DNA of 47,500 nt from contig CAJNDS010002077.1 in the NCBI GenBank assembly GCA_905221605.1, forward strand, positions 252,501 to 300,000, written 5' to 3'. This DNA comes from Symbiodinium natans. Its lineage: Eukaryota; Sar; Dinophyceae; Suessiales; Symbiodiniaceae. Below the pieces are notes generated by a model. That model did not search any database, was not told where the DNA came from, and saw only the letters and a program-made list of their open reading frames with translations. The position numbers and the translations under genes were made by a program. The first letter of the stretch is position 1; every line of letters begins with the position of its first letter. Of the stretch, positions 23,341 to 35,300 are shown piece after piece.

Positions 23341-26300
23341 TGTATTTATTTATTTATGTATTTATTTATGCATATATTTATGTACACATATGTGATACAT
23401 GCCATGATACATGATGCGTGTTTGCTTTGTATTGGGGGGGGCATTTGTGTTCCAGGATTGTTCCTGTTTCGGGCGTGGGTTTTCTGGTTTCGGCTCTAAG
23501 TTTTAGGGTCTGCTTTCGGTGGTTCAGGGCTTGGGGCCTGGGCCTTAGTGGGTTTGAGGATTCAGGGTTCAGGGTTAGGGACCCTGTGAACCAAAAGCCC
23601 TCTTGACCCTAGGACTCCTAAGCTCCAGGGGTTCGACCTTGGACCCTTGGGTTTTTGGGGTCCCTTTGTAAGGATCTCTAAGGGAATAGAAGGGCCATGT
23701 TAGGAGTAGATTAAGGGGAACCTTTAGGGTACCACCTTTGGGGTACGAGTCTTCATCCCTGGATACGCGCTGAAAATTCAAACTCCTAATCCCGAAACCC
23801 CAAACTCCTAAACCAAAAAATCCTCAAACTCCTAAACCCGAAACCCCAAACTCCTAAGCCCTAAACCTCAGACTCCTAAAACCCTAAATCCTAAACTCAG
23901 CTAAGGTTGGGACTCAGGATGCCGTGTGCCGGGGGTTCCTTGCTCGGGGGTTCCTTGGGAACCCTGAGCCTCTTCGAGGGCCTTGAGCTGAAGGCACCCA
24001 AATTTTTTAGCCAACCCCCCTATTCTTGCAAGGCAAAAGCCCATGAACAGCCCAGCGCTTCGCGAACTTCTGAATTGCGTCGTGGGCTCGGCAACTAAGC
24101 CTCCGGCGAAAGTTCGGGCTTTTGCTTTGGGGGAGGAGAGGGCGCGTGGCAGTTGCCAGCATCGCGGGCTGGGGTTTCACAGACCAAGTACCCTGGCAAG
24201 CCCATCCAAGAGACCATGTGCACCAGAGAACGTGAAGCTGAGGGCGACGAGGGTTTAGGTGGTAGGAAGCAGTGACAACACTATGCTGAAGGCGGCCTTT
24301 CAGGGTCTCAACATGCCATCGCATTGGCACTGTAGAACTGTATCTGAAGCCAACCCAAGGGCCCGGTTCAGGGTTTCTGGGCTTTGGGTATGGTATGTCA
24401 GACCTCACGATTCGGGCTTGTGGGATTCAAGGCTCGAGGTCCCGGCGTTTGGGGGGGGGGGGGGGGGCGGCAACCAACCAAGATGAGGGAATGAGGTTTG
24501 GGGCTCCGGGTTTCAGTTGAGGGCTCCGGGCTTTGGGGGCTTAACTTTCAAAGTTTGCTGGAGCGCTTGCTTGCATGAGAATGTAGGCTTCGGGTCGCCA
24601 CTAAACTCCGAAGCTTTTTGGCTCTCTTGGGCTTTCTGAGGCCTGCGTCGCCCTGGATGCCGACATCTACCGGCTTCGTGAGGCCGATGCGATCGCCATT
24701 GATGTCCACCTGGAGTCACTGAGCACGCCCAACCCAGCCGAGGCCTTCCATGGAACCCTCAGACCCTAAACTCGAAAACCTCCCTAAACCCTAAACCCTC
24801 AACCCTAAACTCATCAACCCTAAACCCTAAACTCCTCAACCCTCAACCCCAAACCCCGGAAGTCTCAGCAAGCCTACCCTCTGTGCAACTCCACAATCAG
24901 GGAACTCAGCGCTCCCTTCTGGCTGCAGATGGGTTCTGCTCCTAGGGAAGTTGCTTTGACCCTTAAACCCTAAAGCCTAAAGACCCTAGAAACCCTAAAC
25001 CCTAAAAACCCTAAAACCCTAAACCCTGAACTCTAAGCAATCCCCAAGCCATGGGCCGTTCAACCCTAAGCCCGATTGAAGCCCGAAAGCCCACCCCCCT
25101 GAACCCCTAAGTTGCTCCCCAAAAGCCCACACAAGCCCTAGAAGCACCCAACATCTGCAACTACGGGGTCTCAGGGGCCTCGGGGCTCTTGGACTCGGGG
25201 TTCTGAGGCGGGCAGGGTTTAGGGTGTCGGGTTTTGGGTTCGGGGCTCAGGGTTCGGGGCTCAGGGTTCGGGGCTCAGGGTGTAGGGTTTAGGGACAGCG
25301 CCTGAATCAGCTTGGCATCCTTCGGCCAGTACTCGATGCCGTAGCAGGGCAGGGTGGAGAAGGGATTCAGCCTCCCAGCCATCTTGCGAAACTAGATTCC
25401 CCGGAACAGTTAGGGCGGAACAAGATGACCTAAACCCTCAACCCTAAACCTAGACCCTAAACCCTAAACCCTAAACCCTAAACCCTAAACCCTAAACCCC
25501 AAACCCCAAACCCTAAACCCTAAACCCTAAACCCTACACCCTTGCTTGCCTTGTGAGTCTACTAGTTTCTTCTTGTGTGAGGATGTCCCACCCTCATGTG
25601 GCTCAAACCTTGCCTCGCACCCTGGACTTCTGGGGTTCTAGGGCTTTAGGATTTGGGGCTTAGGGCTTTGGGCTCACTGGTCTGCGGGAATACGCCACAG
25701 GGCTCCCACGGTTTTTTTTTGCTGGGAGTCTCTGTATGCCCAAACCTGACCCCGAAACTCGCAAGGGTTCTTTTACCCCCCCCCCCCCCCCGGAAAAAAG
25801 GTGAACCTAAATGCTACTATCCCGACTACAGGACCCCCAAAAAGGGGTGCCCCTCATTTGGAAACCCCCATTTAGAGATTCGACTCGGCTTCCGTGTTGA
25901 GAAGGCAACTGGGCAGCACTTTTTCCCCGGCAGGGCGGCTCAGGCAACGCTGGACGGCTCAGGACACTGCGCGGTGGGGCACTGCGGGAAGCGCACGAGG
26001 CCTGGAGGAAGCTTGAAGGCTGGCTCGGCGACAGGCGAGAGGGGGTAGAGGCTTGAGAGTTTAGGATTTTGGGCAGTTGTATGGGTGCGCCTGACACCTC
26101 CAACCCAAACCCGAGTTGAGCCCGGCCCCCCCCCCCCGTTCGCACACTCCAAACAAGAAAGCAACCCTGCAGAGAACCCGAAGTCTAGAAGCCACGGGCC
26201 TGTAGGTAAACTGTCGCTCAGCTGGAAGACTTCCTTCCAGAACTGCCAGAGCCTCTGCCTCGCGAGACGTTCAGGGCTGTAGTGGTTCTGTCGGGACTCA

Positions 26301-29300
26301 GGCTCCAGGGTTTTGGGGTTTACTTTAGGGCTTCTCGGCTTGAAACCCACAAACCCTAAACCACAAAGCCGGAACTCTGGATTTTGCACGTGTGTGCCTG
26401 TAGGAGTCCGGACGCCACACGTGCGTGTTCACGTGCGTCTCCGGGGTGCACTCGAAATCGACCACGTACTCCTTACTTGGTGTTTTGCTGCAACTGAACT
26501 CAACGGAACTTACTTCGGGGCCGGTTAGGCCGGCTTATCGCTACTTCTGAACCTCCAGAGTAGGAGACGGGCTTTCAAGGAGATCTTTCAGGGAAATCTA
26601 AGGGGCGCCAGGCTTGGCATCTTGAAACTTTAGCGTTTCGGGAGGCTGCGCATGATCGCCGGCTCCGACAACTCTGAAGGGATGGGGAAAGAAACCTAAC
26701 AGCTCAACCCTTCAAACTCACAAGTAGGCCCAGGTGACCCCCAGGGGTTTATGAAGGAACCGAACCGCCCAAACCTGGGGGGGGCACATGAGCTCAGCCT
26801 AGGCTACTGTTTGCTTGCGAACCCCAAAAGAACAAAAAATAGAAAATCCCTATAATGCCCTAATTCAGGAAGAATATGAAACATTTTTTTCGGGGTTCTT
26901 AAGCAATTAGTAGCAGGTCAGCGTCCATGGAGAGTTGGTAGGACTCCGAGTTTTGGTGAAACGCCTCCAGGAAGTGCTCCGCGTGGTACATGGGCACCTC
27001 AGGGGGCTGCAGAACGACGGGTTGGGTTTAGGGTTTAGGGTTTAGGGTTTAGGGTTTAGGGTTTAGGGTTTAGGGCTTAGGGCTTAGGGCTTAGGGCTTA
27101 GGGCTTAGGGCTTAGGGCTTAGGGCTTAGGGCTTAGGGCTTAGGGCTTAGGGCTTAGGGCTTAGGGCTTAGGGCTTAGGGCTTAGGGTTTTGGGTTCCGC
27201 AGTTCTTCTATTCAGGGTCCACAATGATCTACAGGAAGGATCAGCCTGTGCTACGCCCCATTACAGGCCCCAAGGGTGCCTCCGCCCAAAAAAGCCCTAA
27301 ACACGCCCACGGCGCGGGACCCAAGGTGTGTAGATAATCCAGGATCCTTATTGCGTTCAGTAGGGCTTCCGACTTCCGAACTTCAACTTGAACCCGCCCA
27401 CCAGACTCGGACCAACGCTCACCCTCCAAACCTTCAACCCCCTCCCTTACAAGAGGGTAAGGACCAGATTAAGGGGCCATAAAACTTCCCTTAGACCCGG
27501 AAAAGTGCTCAAACCTAGGCCCTAGACACTGGCCCCAATCCCTAAACCCTAAACCCCAAACCCTGAACCCTACACCCTAAACTTTAAACCCTAAACCCTA
27601 AGATAACGGCGGGGCGCCGTTGTGTCGGCTTTGTTCGCCACGAGCGCCACGGGCCGTCGTACGCGGTGCGGGAGAGCCAAGGATGTGGCGGGAAGCCTCT
27701 CTTTAGGGCTTAGGGTTTTAGGGTTTAGGGTTTAGGGTTTAGGGTTTAGGGTTTCAGGGTTCTAGGGTTCTAGGGTTTTAGGGTTCTCGAGTTCTAGGGT
27801 TTCGGGTTTAGGGTTTAGGGTTTCAGGGTTGTAGGTTTTAGGGTTTAGGGTTTAGGGTTTTGGATCCTGGGTTTTGGTTTTTGGTTTACTCTTCAGGCTT
27901 TGGGGCCATCTTGTGAGTTTCTTTTGCTTTTTTTGGGCGAAGAACAAAAGCCCCAAACCCTGAAGGTCTAAGTTCAAGCGCTTAAACGTTGCCAAATAGG
28001 GGTGTACGCACATGGGGGTACCTTATTGGGGTCTTTTCATATGGGAATCCTAGTATTTTGGGGGTCGATGTTAGGGGTCCCCTCCTATTCGTCGTAAGCC
28101 CCCAAATCCAAACTCCCGAGCTCGAGAATGCTGCCGCAGATTCTCCTCGGCAGTTTTACGTGCAAGGGCATAGCAGTCACAGGGTTGGCACTTCAGGGTT
28201 TAGGGTTGTGAGGGCCCACGACCAGGGGTAGAGCTTAAGGTTTAAAGACCAAGCTTAGGGTTTAGGGTTTTTTTCTATACTCCCCTTAGAACCTTAAAGC
28301 GAAAAAGAACTGTGATATGCCCTTGGGTTTCATATAGATATAACTGCAAAATCCTAAGCGGGCTATTAGCTTAAGGTCAACATGCCAAGTTCGGCATCTT
28401 GGAACTGGTTTGTGGGGGCCGGTGCGTTTTGGACCGCTTCCTGTGGCTACGGGGGCCAGGGTTTAGGGTTTAGGCCGGCTGCTCTTGAAAGCCGGAAACC
28501 TCAAGCCCGAAAACATCTGAATCTCCCTTTCCACTTGCAGCATGATCTTCAAAATCGAACGCTCGATTGAGGTTGGAGATTCGAGTGGGAAGACCCACTG
28601 AACCCCAAACCCAGAACCCTTCAAAACCTTAAACCCCTTTGAAACCTTAAACCTCTTAAGCCCTAAACCCTTTCGAAACCCTACCCCCTACATCCGACAC
28701 CCTATCTCCTATCCCCTCAATCCCAACCTCTACATATCCTAAACCCTAAACCCTAAACCCTGAACCCTAAACACCTAGGGCTTGAAACTGGTCCACCCTG
28801 GCCTCAGCCCAATGTCCACGCCAGTGATCCGATAAGCAAACCTGAGTTGTGGTTGCGGAACCTTTGGAGGCTATGTGTGTACAAGGTCCAGGGTCTAGGG
28901 TTTGGGGGTGAGGGTTTGGGGCTTGAGGTTTAGGGTTTGGGGTTTAGGGCTTGGGGGTTGGGGTTGAGGGTTAAGGGTGAGCAGCTTCCCTAAAAAAAGC
29001 AGGGAGCACAAAAAATAAAAAGGTCCCAAAAGCGCAAACTCAGAAGCCACCAGGCCAGGTCGATGCCCAGGGAGGCCAGGGGGTCGCCCGCCACCTGCAC
29101 GGGGTTGAGGGTTTAGGGTTTAGGGTTTAGAGTTTAGGGTTTTGATGCTTAGGGTGTAGGGTTTAGGCTGTGATGAAGGCTGCAAGGCCTTGGCGATGGC
29201 TTCTCTCAGCCCCTCCTTCGGGTCGAACAAGGCGCTATCCAGCCATGCAGCGGGGACCTTTTCTTCCTGGGTTTTAGGGCTTCGGGTTTTCCCAGCACTT

Positions 29301-32300
29301 ACGGGGGTTTCAAGGGACAGCCAGCTTCGCGGGGTTTGGGAGGGTTTTGGCGCTTTCAGGAACGCGGGTTTAGGGTTGGGGTTTAGGGTTTGGGGTTTGG
29401 GGTTTGGGGTTTAGGCTTTGGGGTTTGGGGCTTGGGGTTTGGGGTTTGGGGTTTGGGGTTTGGGGTTAGGGTTTGGGTTTAGGGTTTAGGGTTCAGGGTT
29501 CAGGGTTCAGGGTTCAGGGTTCAGGGTTGAGGCTCTAGGCTCTAGGGTTGAGGGTTTGGGGTTTCAGGTTTCGGGTTTAGGATTTAGGGGCATTGGGACT
29601 GTAGGTTGTGCGACCTTATGGCTTTCGCTGAGCCCCTAAACAGGTCGGAGCTCCAGCCCCAGCGCATTCGCCACAACCAGCCCGCCCATGGAAAAGCCCA
29701 AGAGGCCAACCTGCATCTGAGGAGGGTTTAGGGTTTAGGGGGGTATAGGGTTTAGGGTTGAGGGTTGAGGGTATGGGGCTTAAGGATGCTTAGGGTTTTT
29801 TTTCGGGGGGGGGGGGGGGGGGGGAAAAGGGGGGGGGGGGGGGGAAGGGGGGGGGGGGGTTTTGCAACGGTGATTTAAGTCGCGATCTCCGGCCAGCTGC
29901 AGTGGCGTAGTAGGGCTTAAGTTGAGGGCCGAGGCACCCATGCAAAGACGAACTTACATGCCAAAACCTACCCCAAACCTGAACCGCCCGAACACCCTGA
30001 AGCAGATAACACCACCCAAACGTGTACCGCGCCATCCGGGCTTTACTTAGGGCTTGGTGCTGAGGCATGTCAAGGAGTTGAGGGTGTTAGGGTGGAGGTC
30101 CTGGGACGTAGACCTCTGAAGCTCTGAAGCTCGTGAGCTTCGGCCGAAGCGCCCGTGAGCTTCGGTTGAAGCTTGAAGCTTCTGAAGCTCGTGACCTTCA
30201 CTTTTGAAGCTTGAAACTTGAAGCTCGGGAACTTCGCGACCTTCGTGAGCTCGCGTGCTTCACTTTTGAAGCCTGAATCCTGAAGCTTGTGGGCCTTCAT
30301 GGCGAAGCTGGCGAGTTTCTGGAGCTGGTACGGGCGTTTCGCGAGCTTCGCGAGCAAGCTTCGCTTGAAGTCTGAAGCTCGTGAACTTGGCTTTAAAGCC
30401 TGAGGTCCGAGTCTTTTTGAGCTCCGCGCTTCATGCTTCAAAAACGCAACTCATATGACCGACCCCTGCCGCATGAAAATGTATCCTCAAATATCATAAC
30501 ATTACATGTATGGATGAGTATGGATATTGTACGAGATACAAAAAAAACATTACTCTACCAGAAGGGTTGCACCCTGAAACTCGGTTGACGAAAATATGGG
30601 ACCCCTAACGTAGTCCCAGGTTCCCTTATAGTAAGGACCCCAAGAAGGTACCCCTAAACCCTAAACCCTAAACCCTAAAACCCTAAACCCTAAACCCTAA
30701 ACCCTAAACCCTACAGCTACACCCTAAACCCTAAACCTTGAACCCGAAAACTAAGGACCCCAAGAAAGTACCCCGAATTTCGGAACCCCCGCTTGAGTAC
30801 GGCTCTGCCTGTGATGGCCGGCGGGGTCCTCCCAGCAGGCCTCGAGGTGCTCTCAAGGGGGGGTTTAGGGTTTTAGGGTTTTAGGGTTTTAGGGCTTTAG
30901 GGTTTTAGGGTTTTAGGGCTTTCGGGTTTTAGGGTTTTAGGGTTTTCGGGTTTTAGGGTTTTAGGGTTTCAGGGTTTTAGGGTTTTAGGGTTTTAGGGTC
31001 CTAGGTTCTAGGGTTTCGGGTTTAGGGGTTACACGTCTTAAAGGGCTTAGGGTAAGGTTGAGGGCTTGTAAGGGTCTAAGGCTATAAGGGTTAGGGCGCT
31101 ACTGCAGGGTTCTTTGAGGGGTTTAGGCCCCTTTCAAGCCCCAAACCAGATTCTTGCCGGTCCCCAGTAGGTTTGGGGTTGAGGGGTTTAGGGTTTAGGG
31201 TTTAGGGTTTAGGAGTGAAGTGGGGCGGGCCCGCAAGCAACAGTGTTGTCCACAGCCAAAACCGCAAAAAAGGCCGAAACCCCCGAGTTCCAAAGTCTGA
31301 AGCCCGGCCCGAAACCCTACGTGTGTGACATGCGCGCAGGAAGCCACGAACCCTTAAGAGCCACTGGTCCTGGTGCGTGCCAGCATCTCCGATTCAGCAG
31401 CCATGTCTGTGGTGTGGGCACAACATGTTGGCGGATGTATCCGCCATATGACGCTTTCACACTCTAACAGCCCTAAAAACAAAGAAAAACTAAAACTCCT
31501 ACAAAGCCTCTATAACCTTTAAGCCCTCTAAACCCTCTCAACCCCGAAGTAAGCAGAAAAGCCCCAACGGCCTTCCGGGTCTTCCACAGCATAATCCCAG
31601 GCGCCCAGGACGTCCTTTGGCTCGGTAGTTTGGGGGTGTCATGGGTGTCAGAGTTTGGGGGGCGCGTGGGGGTTAGGGGTCCAGGCGTTTAGGGCTCAGA
31701 GTTAAGGGGTTAAGGGAGGGGTGGCTCTCCGATACCACGCAGATCCTTTATCCAAAGCCCTCTCGAGACCCTGATAGCCCCAAGGTGGGTTGAGTTTCCC
31801 CTTAGAAACTAGGGAAACGAATTTGAAACTCGAAAAACGCTGCATCTCTGCTCTCTGGCACTTGGACACCTCCGACGTTCTTCCCACAAGCCATTCCAGC
31901 AACAACTCTTGCCAAGGCAGCCACGCAGTCACAAGTCAGTAAATTATCTTGTCCGAGACTGTCTGGAGACTGGCAAGCTTTCGGAAACTCTGGTCTCTAG
32001 GTAGCTTGTACAGGAACCTCGCCGGAAGGGTGGTTCAAGGCTTTCAGCCTCCCGAGATTCGACACACAAAAGAGGTCTTGAAACTCCTTAAACACCCAAA
32101 CCCTGAACCATCTCAAATGCCATGACCCTCGACCCCTGCACCTGAAAACCCCCGAGCCACATCCCGGTACAGGTCCCAATGCCCTCCGCTTGAAGGGGTT
32201 TAGGGCTTAAGCTTCAAATCAAGCGTGGCTTGTGCGCCCCCGAAAGCGCGCCCCGCTCGAACAATCTGTTCAAATATCTTTATTAAGGTGATGTAAAATG

Positions 32301-35300
32301 TTCAAAAGGGCTGGACATATAGAGTTCATTAGTGGTATTTTACGCGCGTGTGGTTTGCTTGAAATCACTTAACCTTTGCGAAGTGATACTAGGCTGGGGG
32401 CTCAGTTGCGGGGGCCCACAAGCCCCATATAAAAAATGCGGATACAAGAGGGATCATAGGACGAAAAAACAGGGGAGGGGTCCCAATGCCTTACTCCTCC
32501 GGCCAAGTGTCTAAGTGGTATGCCCAACCGAAGGTCCTGAGAAGAGATCTAGGTCGGGGCGGGCGGGTCCTGTCAGATTTTGTCCTGTAAAACCTGAGAA
32601 CCGTAAACACCTCGGAGAAGTTTATAAACCCTAAGCAACCCGAAGAATCCTGAATCTGTGAGAACCGATCACAGAATCCTAAACCCTAACCCCCCCCCCC
32701 CCCCCCGAAGCCCTAAAACCCTGAAGTGCCATAAAACTTGGAGTCTTCATGGGATCCACGGGTTTGAAGGGTTGAGGGGTTTAGCGTTTTGGGGTGTAAG
32801 GTTTGGGCTTTAGGGGCTTTTGGGGTTTGCGGGTTTCGGGCTTCGGAGTTTTGGGGTTCAGGGTTTAAGGTTTTGGGGTTCAAGGTTTTCGGGGGATTAG
32901 GGGGCTACTTGGCTCAAAATACGTAACCCTCCACCCTGAACCCTAAACCTATCAACCGAAACGGGCAGGCTGCTGCTTGGATGAACAACCTTGCCGCCTG
33001 GCATGTGGACCCTAACTCCAGGGCAGAAAGCACGGGTTTGGGCCTGAAGTTCTGGGTTTTCGGGTATAAACCTTGGCCCGACCACTTGCAAAGGGCCTTA
33101 TTTTTCGGGTGCGTTAGAGCAGCGGGCATCTGCGCGGTCAGATTGCAAGGGGTGAGGGGTTTTGGATACGGTCGGTTCCCTGAATTACGGTCCCTGTTTG
33201 GGTACCCTAAAGAAGAGGGGCCGCCTTATAATACGGACCCGCAAACCCTAAACCCCAAACCCTAAACCCTAAACCCGAAGTCTAAGCCCGAGAAGTGACG
33301 ACATAGGACACTTTATCGCTGGCTCAAGATCCCAAGATGTCGGCTCCGAGGGTTTCTTGCGGAATCGCTGGCTCCCTGGGGTTTAGGGAGGGTTCAGGGT
33401 TTAGGGTTTAAGGTTAGGGGTTAGGGTTTCAGGCTCAGGATTTGCTGGACAGCCCCTCCAACCCGAAACTGTGGCATGTCCAAGCAGCTCGTACATGGTG
33501 GAGGTGTTCGAGGACAAGCCATGGTTGCCTTGGCGGGGGGACAGAGGGGAGTGAGGTTTCGTTCAAGCAGCGGTGGCACAACTCCAAACTCCCAAGCACC
33601 GCGAATGCTGAACGAAACCCTAAAACGTCAAGCATCATGAAGGCTCGGAATCCTATCCACAGGACGACGCGGAGGTATGAAGCAGCCCTACTGCAAGGAC
33701 ATTACCACAAAGCGGCACTCCGCTAATTGACCCGCTACTGACGTGCTGGACAGGGAATACGGGGTCCTCGCCAGATGTATGCGAGTACCCAACAAAGCCA
33801 TCAATCGTTCCTAGGGCGAGCCGCAAACAAGTCAGTGCGCCTCTAGGATGACAAACCACAAACACCCCACCTTAACCCTACAGCCCTAAACCCTAGCCTC
33901 GAAACTTTAAACCAGCCTGCCACTCTGACACCCAAGACGTCCTCTGACTGGGGGCACGACTGGGCCTGAACAGCCATCAAGCCATAATGGAATCCCTGAC
34001 GCCCTAAACCCTGAACCCCAAGAAAAAACACCAGTAACCTGGGAAGCAAAAAGGGATGCTCTTTTGGCCTAAAGGCGCTTAAGGCGGGAACCTAGACCTC
34101 AAAAGAGGGGAACAAGGGCCTACTCTGGGTCCTAGCAAACCAAAAAGACGTTGCTTGCCAGGCGCGGAGATTGACCAGGAGCACCGAGATGCCCAGGCTC
34201 CGAAGAAGGTGGCCAACCAACTGGACACCTCGGGGTGGGGGGATTAGGGTTTACGGTTTAGGGTTCCGGGTTTAGGGGTTTAGGCTTGGGGTATAGGTCT
34301 GGGCTGACGGAGAATCAGCAGCAGCCTGCTGCATGGGTCGGGGATTTGTGATGTTGGCGCTGGTCTTTCTGCCCTGCTTTTGTGGATCCCTGCCCTATCT
34401 GCTCTGGTGTGACTTTGGGGGTTGGCGGTTTGTGGCGCACGGGAATTTGTATTCATCTTGCTTCTAAGGGTTCCAGCCATGGGGTGATGGCCAAACAACG
34501 TCACGCACAGATACGAAACTTAAGGCCCTATGTGCAGATTCTGTGCGCGTGATTCGGGTGAGCCAGGGATGAGTGGACAAGCAGTGGACAAGCCGCGGAG
34601 ATTTTCGTTGTCTCGAAAACCATATCCCGTCATCCAATGCCCCCAAAGCCCCCAAGTCCCCCAAGTCCTCGCAAGTGCAACAAATCAACAAATCAAAAAA
34701 AGAACAAAGCCCTGAACCCCCAAAGCCTCAGACCTCAACCCTGTACCCTGAAAACCCGGCATCAGGGCGCTTTGGCCGTTGCCGTTCACCCCGTAGCCGT
34801 GGACCAGAACCACTATGGGCGACTCCCCCTGACAGGGGCGGTTCCAGGCTGCGGTTCGACGGGTTTAGGAGTGAGGGTTTAGGGTTTAGGGTGTAGGGTT
34901 TGGGGTTTAAGGTTTAGGGTTTAGGGTTTAGGGCTGAGGGTTGAGGGTTGAGGGTGCTCCACCATTGATTCAGAAAATACCTGGGACCCCCTGCTGGAAC
35001 CGGAAGCCACCACGCCGCAAGTCGAGCGGTCTCTTGGCCGGCTGAACCTGAGGCAGAGCGGCTTCCTCGTCCCCAAAAAGAGATCCGAGGTCTCCTACCA
35101 CACCGAGCCCTTCACTACAAAACTCAGAGCCTTCAACCCTCGAACAACAGGGTCGAAGTCGTGCCGAGGATTCGGAGACTAGAGTGCTGCTTGCTGCTGG
35201 TTGGGCGTTGGAGTTCTACTGTCTGCTGGGGGCTTGCGGTTGAGGAGGTTCGGGGTTCCGCCTCAAGCCCTAAACCCTAAACCCTAAACCCGACACTCTA

